Shown here: one piece after another, positions 44,601-54,945 of the stretch
Layout: every line of letters begins with the position of its first letter
Position numbering within the stretch: position 1 is the stretch's first letter
Assembly (NCBI GenBank): GCA_947302205.1
Contig: CAMYVD010000006.1
Span: 1 to 64,000 of the forward strand
Reading direction: 5' to 3'
DNA length: 64,000 nt
DNA from: an uncultured Bacteroidales bacterium
GTDB taxonomy: Bacteria > Bacteroidota > Bacteroidia > Bacteroidales > F082
Notes under the pieces: model-generated
The model's database searches: none
Seen by the model: only the letters and a program-made list of their open reading frames with translations
Told to the model about the DNA's origin: nothing
Translations under genes and position numbers: made by a program

Positions 44601-46824
44601 GGTGAAGGAAGAGCACGCCAAGGCCATGACCTATACCTTGGCCATCGTGGATGAAGGCATTCTCGGCCTGACCAACTTCGCCACTCCGGATCCCTACAAA
44701 TACTTCAACGCCAAACAGTCGCTCAAGGTGCGTACTTGGGACAACTACGACTACATCATCGACGCCTTCTCGGGCGAACTTGGAACGCTCTACGCCATCG
44801 GCGGTGACGGCTTCATCAACCAAGAGGTGACCCTCGACAAGCGTTTCAAGGCTTTTGCCGTGACTTACGGACCGTTCGAGCTGAAGGCCAAGGGCCAGAA
44901 CACCCATGAGATCGAGGTGCCGCAATGCTCTGGCGCCCTCCGTTTCATGGTGGTGGCCAAGGGCGAAGGCAAGTCGTTCGGCGTTGCCGAAAAGCGCATG
45001 AATGTGGTGGATCCCATCATCCTTTATCCTGCTGCCCCGCGCGTCACCGCTCCTAACGACGAGATGACCCTCAAGGTTCAGGTGCTGGCTCCAACCATGA
45101 AAGGCCAGAACCTCAACGTCGTGGTGAACAACAAGAACCTGACCGCCATCGGTGAAACTCCGTCATCAGTGAAGGTGGACGCCAACGGCGAAGCCATGGT
45201 CGTGATGAAAGTGAAAGTCCCGGAGACCCTCGGTATCGCCACGATGGACGTGAAGGTGTCGGGCGGCGGCTACGAAGCCCAGACCAAGACGGAGATCCCG
45301 ATCCGTATGCCTTACGCTGAAAAGCGCCAGACCTATACCAAGGAAATTGAAGCCGGAGCTACGGAGACCATGGACTTCGACGTACAGGGCCTTGCCGGTA
45401 CCCAAGAGGGCAATGTCATGGTGTCATCGCTCATCCCCGTGGATCTCTATAGCCGTCTGAACTACCTCACCACCTATCCTTACGGTTGCCTTGAGCAGGT
45501 GGTTTCGGCAGCCTTCCCGCAGCTCTACCTGAATTACTTCATCCAGCAGAGCGAGGAAGAACAGGGTAAGATCCGCGACGCCATTCAGGAGGGTATCGCC
45601 AGCCTGAAGTCCTACCAGCAATCCGATTTCTCACTCACCAACTGGGTCGGTGGACGTTACGTGGATCCCTGGACTGAGCTTTATGCCTTGCATTTCCTCG
45701 TGGAGGCGAAGAATCAAGGTTTCGACGTGCCTGCCTACCTGTTTGACGGCATGATGGGCCACCAGGCCGATATCGCCAAGGCATGGAAGATGAACCCCGA
45801 CTTCAAGCAGGGTGAGACCATCCAAGCCTACCGTCTCTTTGTGCTGGCTCTCGGTGGCGCACCCGAGATGGGCGCACTCAACCGCTTCAAGGAACTTCAG
45901 TTCAACTACACCTTGAGTGCCATTTTGACTGCCGCCACCTACGCCCAAGTGGGTAAGAAGAACATGGTGGCTCAATTCTGGCCTATCGTTGAGAAGATCG
46001 AAAACATGTCCGACTATTACACCTCGTTTGGCTCGCCTGTACGCGACTATGCCTTTATGACCTATGCCGAACTGTTGTGCGACAGGGATCAGGAAGCCAT
46101 CCAGAGCCATGTCAATGACCTCTGTGAGGTCCTGAACAGTGATTATTGGCTCGACACCCAGTCTACCGCATTTGCCCTGTTTTCCTTGGGTAAATACGCT
46201 GAGAAGGTGGGAACCACCAACGCCCCGATCTCCGCTACGGTGAATGTCAACGGTGAGGATCATACCCTGAGTACCAATATGGGCTCGACAGGCTTTGCCA
46301 TCGTTCCGAAGGTTGGTGCCAACAAGGTGCAGGTCAAAAACAATTCCGACCAAAAGCTGACGGCTAAAGTCTATGCCAAGACCGCTGTGGCCGAATATGA
46401 GACTGAGGAGAACGGCAACTTCATCACCATGAAGGTGAACTACCTCGACAAGAACGGCGCTGCTCTCAATCCGGCTTCACTGCCGATGGGCACCGACTTC
46501 AAGGTGGAGATCACGGTGGAGAACCCGAGCCAGTACAGGGTGACTGAGTTGGCTTTGTCGTATTACCTCGCCTCCGGTTGGGAGATCATCAACGACCGTT
46601 TGCTGGGTACCGATGAAGGCGACAAGGGTGCCAAGCATGTCGATATCCGTGACGACCGCGCTTACTTCTTCTTTGACCTCTCAGCCAAGCAGAAGAAGAC
46701 CTTCACCCTCAAGCTGAACGCCACTTACGAAGGTTCGTACATGTTGCCCGCCGTCCGTTGCGAGGACATGTACAACAACGAGATTTACTATCTGGTGCCG
46801 GCTCGCCCGGTCGTTGTCAAATGA
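41644..46824 (+). CDS. Bacterial alpha-2-macroglobulin family lipoprotein
   Basis: This 1726-residue lipoprotein (lipobox FSSC, Cys25) is a YfhM-type bacterial alpha-2-macroglobulin, proposed to trap foreign proteases in the envelope. It has an N-terminal beta-rich region, a macroglobulin series, and the thioester motif YGCLEQ with Cys1282 and Gln1285 in the complement-like helical domain. A C-terminal region with receptor-domain-like strands follows. The intact thioester suggests covalent trapping. It is followed, with a 4-nt overlap, by pbpC, the known partner arrangement. The start at 41644 has an in-frame alternative ATG at 41653. Confidence 0.95.
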   Translation: MKTMKITRVLALVLGVLLVGAFSSCDKGGQKQAQQQTQNFCLVDVDPSYSAEEVQFDVKVFFTQPVEEEDALKIFNSAFVEKYGVTSSYLGDRKYNFQINGVQRQQSDSYLDLVLDGKPLKSKSKVEKELLVSAKDSFSAIDMKVDKENSAVTLVFSQPLKHINLDGFIGVSPNMGYRTEIVGNKIVIYFDKSNLYSYQMEDITLTIGAGIKDAEGNSLGKEQSFNFDLTDLAPKVRWTENGVIVPEVNDATVYFDAICLNSVVLRIARVFDDNILSYYQDNDLDDSYDIRKSGRLVKKVTIALETPDPKQWKTFPIVLSDYVDVKAGEMYQLILDFGPADYAFATEESKKLSLENEALEAKYWDGQAYEFKNTDYEGDWDDPLTTTYYNYVQIRKNIMVTDLAVTAKMGADDAIDVYVFRISDANPVAGTEVFAYNFQRQEIASAKTDSQGHAHLTCANRPAFVVAKDKKGGQSLIKTTNGDALSYSKFDVGGETIVKGVAAFAYSNRGVWRPGDELQLNLMLSDVDAKLPADYPVVMEVYDASSRLYVRQSNNSPVGGIYTFTVQTSPNDETGLWRAAFKIGNSVINKYLRVETVKPNRLEIKFETPEVISLSNPRNAKLNAKWLNGLTASGLKAEIEVKVRQGKTAFETFPTYTFGNDSEEFYPDEIYLFSGPLDGKGDASVSFEPLKDLSSEQMINATFVTTVFEAGGDFSIASSTGKLSPRERYVGVELPATESKYGEYYFTNRNWKFPIAVVKENGELDKSTIALDYQLYKLDGYWWWSSEDAYSLKKYVRGTYKRPEMSGTMTCNNGKTELQINVPNEKWGLYLLVIDDKQGGNTFAKVMRFDWDYVTIHSTGDAEGPAQLSLNNGKGSYKVGENIVVNFPANEKAKALVTIEANDKVIKTMVLDKLGTEGAVEFKATEEMIPNVYVYVSLIQPRDAGNDMPLRMYGVVPVRVEDGNLQLKPVLDVPETSNTNKKVQVTVKEEHAKAMTYTLAIVDEGILGLTNFATPDPYKYFNAKQSLKVRTWDNYDYIIDAFSGELGTLYAIGGDGFINQEVTLDKRFKAFAVTYGPFELKAKGQNTHEIEVPQCSGALRFMVVAKGEGKSFGVAEKRMNVVDPIILYPAAPRVTAPNDEMTLKVQVLAPTMKGQNLNVVVNNKNLTAIGETPSSVKVDANGEAMVVMKVKVPETLGIATMDVKVSGGGYEAQTKTEIPIRMPYAEKRQTYTKEIEAGATETMDFDVQGLAGTQEGNVMVSSLIPVDLYSRLNYLTTYPYGCLEQVVSAAFPQLYLNYFIQQSEEEQGKIRDAIQEGIASLKSYQQSDFSLTNWVGGRYVDPWTELYALHFLVEAKNQGFDVPAYLFDGMMGHQADIAKAWKMNPDFKQGETIQAYRLFVLALGGAPEMGALNRFKELQFNYTLSAILTAATYAQVGKKNMVAQFWPIVEKIENMSDYYTSFGSPVRDYAFMTYAELLCDRDQEAIQSHVNDLCEVLNSDYWLDTQSTAFALFSLGKYAEKVGTTNAPISATVNVNGEDHTLSTNMGSTGFAIVPKVGANKVQVKNNSDQKLTAKVYAKTAVAEYETEENGNFITMKVNYLDKNGAALNPASLPMGTDFKVEITVENPSQYRVTELALSYYLASGWEIINDRLLGTDEGDKGAKHVDIRDDRAYFFFDLSAKQKKTFTLKLNATYEGSYMLPAVRCEDMYNNEIYYLVPARPVVVK

Positions 46825-49130
46825 CGAAACGCCGTCGTGCGATCTATAGAACAGGCCTGTTTCTTGCAGGCCTGTTTCTTCTTTTTTTGTGCATTCCCGT
46901 TCCCAAGTTCGACGATCCCTATTCCACGGTTCTTGTCGCCAAAAACGGGGAGTTGCTGGGTGCCCACATCGCCGATGACGGACAGTGGCGCTTCCCGGCC
47001 ACCGACACCTATTCTGAGAAATACCTCGCTTGTGTCGTCGAGTATGAGGACCAGCAATACTTTCGCCATTGGGGCTTCAACCCGGTGGCCTTCGTCCAGG
47101 CACTGATCGAGAACACGAGAGCCGGCAAGGTGGTTAGGGGAGGGAGCACCATCTCCATGCAAGTGGTCCGCTTGGCCCGAAAAAACAAGCCTAGGACGTA
47201 TCGGGAGAAGTTCCTTGAAGTGATTCTGGCACTCCGCCTGGAATTGCGCTATTCCAAAAAGCAGATCTTCGATCTCTACGCAGCTCATGCGCCTTTCGGA
47301 GGCAATGTGGTGGGCATTGACGCAGCCGCATGGCGCTATTTTCACACCAAACCTGACCAGCTGACCTGGAGCGAGGCGGCCACCCTGGCGGTACTTCCCA
47401 ATTCTCCCGCCATGATACACCCCGGACGTTCAAGGGATAAGCTGCTCGACAAACGCGATGCCTTGCTGCAAAGAATGGTCACCCCGAAGGCGCATATTCC
47501 CCGAAAATACCATGTTCCTGCATTGAGCTTCGACGACTGCGAACTGGCCATGATGGAACGGCTGCCCAACAAACCATACGACATCCCGCAACTGGCCTAT
47601 CATTACCTGATGGAGCAGGCAAAACGCCATAAAGGCGAACAGATCCAATCCGACTTGGACTACACACTTCAGAAATCCGTGACGGAAGTCATGGAGCGGC
47701 ATTATCAGGACAACGTGCAGAACCAGATCGAGAATGCAGCAGTGTTTGTGGTGGATTATCTCACCGATGAAGTGGTGGCCTATGTGGGCAACAACGCCAA
47801 GGCGAAAGAAGCCGCCATGGTGGACATGGTGAAGGCACAACGCTCCACGGGAAGCATCATGAAGCCTTTCCTTTTCGCCGCCATGCTCGACGAAGGCACC
47901 TTGCTGCCGACCATGCTGCTGCCCGACGTGCCGATGAGCCTCTCTGGATTTACCCCAAAGAACTACTCGGGGCAGTATTGGGGCGTGGTCCCCGCCAACG
48001 AAGCCTTGCAGCACTCGTTGAACGCGCCGTTCGTATATCTGTTGAAGCAATACGGCCATCAGCGTTTCCATTCCTTGCTGAAACGGCTTGACCTGTCGGG
48101 CATCGTGTTTGACAGTGACCATTACGGGCTGTCGCTGATTGTGGGGGGTGCCGAAGCTTCGCTTTTCGATTTGGTGAACGCCTACGCCGCCATGGGCAAA
48201 AAACTGGCCTCTGCGGTGAGTGAAAACTACAAAGAACAGGTGCCTGGGGATAGTTCGCCGTTCTCAGCCGATGCCATCGCCATCACTTTCGATGTGATGA
48301 AAGGGCTGACCAGGCCGACCAACCAAACGGGATGGAGCGGCTTCTCCTCCGCGAAACAGGTGGCATGGAAAACAGGCACCAGCTTCGGCTTCAAGGATGC
48401 CTGGACCATCGGCTTGACCGATCATTACGTCATCGGAGTGTGGGTGGGTAACGCCGATGGTGAGGGTCGGCCTGGCCTGACGGGAGTGGGGGTGGCCGCA
48501 CCCTTGATGTTTGACGTGGCGGCCTTGCTCAAGGATAGCTACACGTACCCGCCGGCGACGGCATCGGCCATCGAAGTGGATGTGTGTGCCGAGTCAGGAT
48601 ACCCCAATACGGAGATCTGCAAGAAGACCCGCAAGGTGCTGATGCCTGATGTGGAGATCAAAACGGGCGTATGCCCTTATCACAAGAAAGTATTTCTCGA
48701 TTCCACCCGGCAATACCAGGTGCTGCCCGACTGCTATCCCGTTGACCAGCGTTGTTACGAGACCTATTTCGTGTTGCCGCCCGTCATGGAATGGTTCTAT
48801 AAGAAACACTCCGCCTTTTACCGCCCGTTGCCGATGCTCTATCCTAGCTGTGCCACGGCGCATCCCGATGACGTGATGGCTTTCGTGTATCCCAAATCGG
48901 ATGCCCGAGTCACCATTCCCATCGGTATCAAAGGCGACCGTCAGCAAATTGTCTTCGAGATCGCCCACCGCAATCCTAAGAAAACCATCTACTGGACCCT
49001 GAACGACGTGTTTATCGGGCAAACCCGCCTGAACCACCAAATGCCCATCGATGTGGAAAAAGGCACCTACAATTTGCGTTGTGTGGATGAAGATGGGGTG
49101 GAACTATACAGAAAGATCATTGTGAATTGA
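46821..49130 (+). CDS. pbpC: Penicillin-binding protein 1C
   Basis: PBP1C is a bifunctional peptidoglycan synthase. The 769-residue protein has a membrane anchor (~residues 10-26) and a GT51 glycosyltransferase domain with catalytic Glu76 in EYEDQQYFRHWG and RGGSTISMQ (106-114). The transpeptidase domain has Ser345-x-x-Lys348 (SIMK) and the later KTGTS motif. The PBP1C-specific C-terminal domain follows. The ATG at 46821 overlaps the alpha-2-macroglobulin stop. The pair is thought to couple cell-wall repair to protease defence. Confidence 0.95.
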   Translation: MTKRRRAIYRTGLFLAGLFLLFLCIPVPKFDDPYSTVLVAKNGELLGAHIADDGQWRFPATDTYSEKYLACVVEYEDQQYFRHWGFNPVAFVQALIENTRAGKVVRGGSTISMQVVRLARKNKPRTYREKFLEVILALRLELRYSKKQIFDLYAAHAPFGGNVVGIDAAAWRYFHTKPDQLTWSEAATLAVLPNSPAMIHPGRSRDKLLDKRDALLQRMVTPKAHIPRKYHVPALSFDDCELAMMERLPNKPYDIPQLAYHYLMEQAKRHKGEQIQSDLDYTLQKSVTEVMERHYQDNVQNQIENAAVFVVDYLTDEVVAYVGNNAKAKEAAMVDMVKAQRSTGSIMKPFLFAAMLDEGTLLPTMLLPDVPMSLSGFTPKNYSGQYWGVVPANEALQHSLNAPFVYLLKQYGHQRFHSLLKRLDLSGIVFDSDHYGLSLIVGGAEASLFDLVNAYAAMGKKLASAVSENYKEQVPGDSSPFSADAIAITFDVMKGLTRPTNQTGWSGFSSAKQVAWKTGTSFGFKDAWTIGLTDHYVIGVWVGNADGEGRPGLTGVGVAAPLMFDVAALLKDSYTYPPATASAIEVDVCAESGYPNTEICKKTRKVLMPDVEIKTGVCPYHKKVFLDSTRQYQVLPDCYPVDQRCYETYFVLPPVMEWFYKKHSAFYRPLPMLYPSCATAHPDDVMAFVYPKSDARVTIPIGIKGDRQQIVFEIAHRNPKKTIYWTLNDVFIGQTRLNHQMPIDVEKGTYNLRCVDEDGVELYRKIIVN

Positions 49131-49140
49131 TTTTTTTTCG

Positions 49141-49148
49141 TATTTTTG
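49141..49148 (+). promoter_or_regulatory. -7 box of guaB
   Basis: TATTTTTG lies 26 nt before the guaB ATG, with a TTG (49120-49122) 18 nt upstream. The promoter starts inside the last codons of pbpC. Confidence 0.6.
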
Positions 49149-49156
49149 CGGATTAA

Positions 49157-50647
<1,491 letters not shown>

Positions 50648-50668
50648 GAATTAAAGAGAATCAATACC

Positions 50669-52690
50669 ATGAAAAGAATGCAATTCTTGAGAGTCGCTGT
50701 ATTATCGTTGCTGATCGTATCATCCATCAGCGTGTTGGCCCAATCAAAGCTCGATAAGCAGGTGCTGATGACCATCGGTGACCAGAAAGTCACAGTGAAA
50801 GAGTTTACCGATGTTTATGCCAAGAATAACCTGAAAAGCGACGTCATCGAAAAGAAATCGGTGGATGAATACCTCGATTTGTTCATCAACTTCCGTATGA
50901 AAGTCATGGAAGCCTATGCCATGGGCCTCGACACGAACGCCAAGTTCAAGAAAGAGTTGGAGGGCTATCGCAAACAACTGGCCAAGCCGTATTTCACGAA
51001 CGATGAAATCAGCGAAGAACTTGTTGAGGAGGCTTACCAGCGCAAGTTGAAGGACATCAGGGCTTGCCATATCCTGATTGAATGTGACCGTCACGCCCTT
51101 CCTGCCGATACCTTGAAGGCTTACAACAAGATCATGGATATCCGGAAGAAGGCAATGAATGGCGAAGACTTCAACGAACTGGCCGTGACCTATTCGCAAG
51201 ACCGCTCGGCTCGCGATACCAAAGCTACGGCAACGGCTCCCGCTCGCAAGGGCAATCACGGTGATTTGGGCTATTTCACTGTGTTTGACATGGTTTATCC
51301 ATTTGAATGCGGTGCCTACAACACCAAGCCCGGAGAGATTTCCATGCCAGTCAGAAGCGATTTTGGCTATCATCTCATCAAGGTTATCAGCGTTACGGAT
51401 GCATTGGGCACCACCCAGGCTTCCCATATTTTCCTGCGCCTTGATCCCGAGGCTTCAGAAGCCGATATCCAAGCCGCCAAGGTCAAGGCTGACAACATCT
51501 ATGTGGAGTTGGAGGCCCAGAACGGCAAAAACTGGACTGATGCCGTCAACAGGTATTCCGACGACAGGGGATCGGTTTCGCGCAATGGCGCTCTGATGCC
51601 GTTCACTGTCAATCGCATTGTGCCAGAACTTATCGATGCGATCAAGCAAATGAATCCTGGCGATATTTCCAAACCTGTTCGCACCAATTACGGTTTCCAT
51701 ATCATCAAACTGAACAGCACTTCGGGTGTCGGCAGCTTCGAGAAGGAACGTACCGGCATCGCTGAAATTGTGCAGAAAGACAAGCGCTCAAAGAAGTCGG
51801 AAGAAGTGGTGCTCCAGCAAATCAAGAAGGAATACGGCTTCAAGACGAGCGAAAAGAATCTCTCTAATTTCATGGCAACGGTCGATAGCACCATCCTGAC
51901 CGGGAAATTCGTCCCCGCTTTGGATGCCAAGCTTAACGCCATGCTTTTCACGATTGGCAAGAGAACCGTTACCGTCGGCGATTTTGTGGAATACATCAAG
52001 ACCAAGCAAAAACCAGTGAGAGCGGGCATCCCCGTTTCGGTGTACGCCTATCAGCTTTACGACGCTTTCGAGAGCAAGGAGGTCCTCGCTTACGCTGATG
52101 AGCATCTCGAAGAGAAATATCCTGAGTTCAAGGCTTTGGTACAGGAATATAACGATGGCATCTTGCTTTTCGACCTGATGGACAAGGAAGTTTGGAACAA
52201 AGCCGTTGAAGACACCGCCGGACTTCAGGCTTTCCATGCAAGAAACGTTTCAAGATACATGTGGGACGAGCGTGTGAAAGCATGTGTCATCACCGTCATG
52301 AAGCCGGAATCACTGCCTAAGGTCAGGGAATATCTCGCTCAGGGCGTGCCGTTTGACAGCTTGAGGAAAGTGATGGTCCGCGACACGGTCAGTCACGTGA
52401 CGGTGCGCAATGCCTTCTATCAGCATGGCGACAACCATTTCGTCGATGAGACGGAATGGGTGGCCGGCACGAGGAAAGAGTTCCCCTCAACGGTGGATCA
52501 GTCAACGGTGATTGTCAACATTATCGAAAAACGCCAACCTGAACCGAAGACCTTGCGTGAGGCTAAAGGCCTTGTCACTTCGGACTATCAGGTCGAGTTG
52601 GAGGAGCAATGGATGGAAAAGCTTCGCAAGAAGTATGCCGTAAAGATTGACGAGAATGTGCTTGAAAAAGTCAGAAATCTCTATCAATGA
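50669..52690 (+). CDS. Periplasmic peptidyl-prolyl isomerase with two parvulin domains (673 aa)
   Basis: This exported foldase has a signal peptide (residues 1-25), a SurA-like helical N-terminal region, and a first PpiC domain from ACHILIE (~132-138) to FGYHLIKV (~225-235). A second domain runs from ASHIFLRL (~251) to YGFHIIKL (~340-347), followed by a long C-terminal helical part. It should help outer-membrane proteins fold. The stop overlaps the next lipoprotein start by 4 nt. It lies 21 nt after guaB. The residue numbers of the domain borders are approximate. Confidence 0.9.
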   Translation: MKRMQFLRVAVLSLLIVSSISVLAQSKLDKQVLMTIGDQKVTVKEFTDVYAKNNLKSDVIEKKSVDEYLDLFINFRMKVMEAYAMGLDTNAKFKKELEGYRKQLAKPYFTNDEISEELVEEAYQRKLKDIRACHILIECDRHALPADTLKAYNKIMDIRKKAMNGEDFNELAVTYSQDRSARDTKATATAPARKGNHGDLGYFTVFDMVYPFECGAYNTKPGEISMPVRSDFGYHLIKVISVTDALGTTQASHIFLRLDPEASEADIQAAKVKADNIYVELEAQNGKNWTDAVNRYSDDRGSVSRNGALMPFTVNRIVPELIDAIKQMNPGDISKPVRTNYGFHIIKLNSTSGVGSFEKERTGIAEIVQKDKRSKKSEEVVLQQIKKEYGFKTSEKNLSNFMATVDSTILTGKFVPALDAKLNAMLFTIGKRTVTVGDFVEYIKTKQKPVRAGIPVSVYAYQLYDAFESKEVLAYADEHLEEKYPEFKALVQEYNDGILLFDLMDKEVWNKAVEDTAGLQAFHARNVSRYMWDERVKACVITVMKPESLPKVREYLAQGVPFDSLRKVMVRDTVSHVTVRNAFYQHGDNHFVDETEWVAGTRKEFPSTVDQSTVIVNIIEKRQPEPKTLREAKGLVTSDYQVELEEQWMEKLRKKYAVKIDENVLEKVRNLYQ

Positions 52691-53538
52691 GAAATTTAGC
52701 TATTGTTTTTTGCATTGCGTTGACGCTCACGGTTGTCGGCTGTCGTGATTATTTCATGAAATCAGACCGCATCGTGGTGGCAGAGTGCTATGGCAACAAG
52801 CTGTATCCTGAGGATCTGGAAGGCGTCGTTCCCGCTGATGCCAACAAGATGGACAGCCTGTCAAGGGTGAACGACTTCATCGATTCATGGATTCGCCGTC
52901 AGCTGTTGATCCATCAGGCTGAAATCAACTTGACTGCCGAACAACGCGATTTCTCAAAACAATTGCAGGATTATAACCAATCCCTGCTCATTTATGCCTA
53001 CGAGACACAAATGATCGAGCAGTATCTCGACACCGTGGTCAGTGAGGATGAGATTGCGGCGTATTATGAAGAGCACAAACAAAACTTCCAGCTGCGCTCG
53101 ACCATGGTAAAGGTAGCCTATGTGATTCTGAACGATGACTGTAAGCATCAAAAGGATTTCAAGCAGATCATGAGTGACCGCGATACGCTCATGCTGCCTC
53201 AATTGGATGTCCTGGCAAGCCAGCATGCGGTTTCGAGCAGCCTCGACGTGGATAACTGGATCCGACTTGACGACCTGCTGAGGATTATTCCTTTGGAAAT
53301 CTACAACACGGAGAGTTTCCTGAAGAAAAACCGCTTTGTGTCGTTCGGGAAGGACAAATACATCTATATGGTTCGCTTTGAGGATCACCTGTTGGAAGAG
53401 AGTCTCTCGCCCATTGAACTCGAAAGCGACAATATAAGGAATATTATTTTGCTGAAAAGGAAGAAGGAGCTGCTTTCCCAGTTGAATGTGGATCTCTACG
53501 AGAAGGCAGTGAAGGAAAAAGTGTTTGAAATCTATTAA
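52687..53538 (+). CDS. Lipoprotein with SurA-like N-terminal region (283 aa)
   Basis: The protein has lipobox VVGC with Cys19. A helical region containing the SurA-type segment FIDSWIRRQLLIHQAEINL follows, and then EIAAYYEEHKQNFQLRSTMVKVAYVIL, the start of a degenerate parvulin-like domain. The later landmarks of a full PpiC domain are not obvious, so it may be a chaperone without isomerase activity. It is coupled to the upstream foldase by an ATGA overlap and is followed after 10 nt by the SurA-type gene. Its place between two foldases supports a role in outer-membrane protein biogenesis. Confidence 0.78.
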   Translation: MRNLAIVFCIALTLTVVGCRDYFMKSDRIVVAECYGNKLYPEDLEGVVPADANKMDSLSRVNDFIDSWIRRQLLIHQAEINLTAEQRDFSKQLQDYNQSLLIYAYETQMIEQYLDTVVSEDEIAAYYEEHKQNFQLRSTMVKVAYVILNDDCKHQKDFKQIMSDRDTLMLPQLDVLASQHAVSSSLDVDNWIRLDDLLRIIPLEIYNTESFLKKNRFVSFGKDKYIYMVRFEDHLLEESLSPIELESDNIRNIILLKRKKELLSQLNVDLYEKAVKEKVFEIY

Positions 53539-53548
53539 ACTTAGTATC

Positions 53549-54931
53549 ATGTTGAAAAGACTTTCTTTGTTTGTGGTAGTGATGTTGATGGCCGCCGTAG
53601 CCGTTGCCCAGGAAGGCAAGACGCAAGTGGTTGACAAGGTTGTGGCTGTGGTTGGCAAGAACATCATTCTTCAATCGGATATTGAGAATCAATACATACA
53701 GTACCGCATGTCTGGAAGCATTGAGGGAAGCGCTTCGTCGATCCGTTGCGCCATTCTTGAAGAGCTGCTGTTCCAGAAGCTGATGCTCTATCAGGCGGAG
53801 TTGGATAGTTTGACGCTGACGGATGCTGAGGTTGACATGGAACTGAACCGCCGTATCTCCGACCTGGTCGGTCGTGCGGGCTCTCAGGAAAAGCTGGAGT
53901 CGATATTCAACAGAAGCATGGCTGAAATCAAGGAAGAATTGCGTCGCCTGGTGGGGGAAAAGAGCTTGCAGGATAAGGTTAGGGCCAATATCCTTCAGGG
54001 TGTGACGGTGGCTCCTGCTGAGGTGAAGGCGTTTTATAACAGCCTGCCTCAAGACAGCATCCCGATGGTTGATACTGAATACGAGGTCGTGCAGATCGTT
54101 AAACGTCCTCCCATCAGCATTGACGAGAAACTTGCGGTAAAGGACCAGTTGTATCAAATCCGCAAGCGCATCCTTGATGGAGAGAGCAGCTTCTCGACCA
54201 TGGCAGTGCTGTATTCTGAGGATCCAGGATCGGCAAGAAAGGGAGGAGAACTTGGATTCACGGGCCGTGGCGAATTTGCTCCTGAGTTTGAGGCCGTGGC
54301 GTTCAACCTCAGGGATGGAGAAATTTCGGAGGTCGTTGAAACCCAGTTCGGTTTCCATATCATCCAGTTGATTGAGCGCCGTGACGATTACGTCAACTGC
54401 CGCCATATCCTGATGACCGCCAAGGTGCCTGTAGAGGCTTTGGAGAAGGCTCAAAACGAGTTGGATTCCGTGGCCATGCTGATTCGAAATGGTGACATGA
54501 CCTTTGAGGAAGCATGCCTGAAGTTCAGCGACGATGACTCAAAGACCAATGGGGGCTATATCGTCAATCCAATGGCTGGAGGCTATAGGCTCGGGCTGAA
54601 AGACATGCAGGAATTAGGGGAATATCCCAATTTCGGTGAATTCAAGAATTTGGCTTTCGTCACCGCCAAACTGAAGGTCGGAGAGGTGAGTTCACCGCTG
54701 CCGATGACCACCAATGACGGCAATGACGCTTTCCGTTTGGTCATGGTGAAAAGGAAAATTGATGCGCATAAGGCCACTCTTGAGGATGACTATGCGCTCA
54801 TCCAAAACTGGGCTGTGAATCATAAGAACCAGGAAGTGATCAAGACTTGGATCCGTGCCAAGGCAAAGAAAGCATTTATCCGTATTGATGAGGATTTTGA
54901 GGATTGCGACTTCCAGTTCGAGTGGAAATAA
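53549..54931 (+). CDS. surA: SurA-type peptidyl-prolyl isomerase
   Basis: SurA escorts outer-membrane proteins across the periplasm. The 460-residue protein has a signal peptide (1-21) and the SurA N-terminal domain VVDKVVAVVGKNIILQSDIE (28-47). The first parvulin domain contains GGELGFTGRGEFAPEFE and FGFHIIQLIERR, and a second, weaker one begins with CRHILMTAK. I start at the ATG at 53549; the upstream 53525 frame has no ATG of its own before the signal peptide. It is the third foldase gene in a row. The gene symbol is used in the sense of family membership. Confidence 0.9.
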   Translation: MLKRLSLFVVVMLMAAVAVAQEGKTQVVDKVVAVVGKNIILQSDIENQYIQYRMSGSIEGSASSIRCAILEELLFQKLMLYQAELDSLTLTDAEVDMELNRRISDLVGRAGSQEKLESIFNRSMAEIKEELRRLVGEKSLQDKVRANILQGVTVAPAEVKAFYNSLPQDSIPMVDTEYEVVQIVKRPPISIDEKLAVKDQLYQIRKRILDGESSFSTMAVLYSEDPGSARKGGELGFTGRGEFAPEFEAVAFNLRDGEISEVVETQFGFHIIQLIERRDDYVNCRHILMTAKVPVEALEKAQNELDSVAMLIRNGDMTFEEACLKFSDDDSKTNGGYIVNPMAGGYRLGLKDMQELGEYPNFGEFKNLAFVTAKLKVGEVSSPLPMTTNDGNDAFRLVMVKRKIDAHKATLEDDYALIQNWAVNHKNQEVIKTWIRAKAKKAFIRIDEDFEDCDFQFEWK

Positions 54932-54945
54932 AAAAAGACTGAGCA

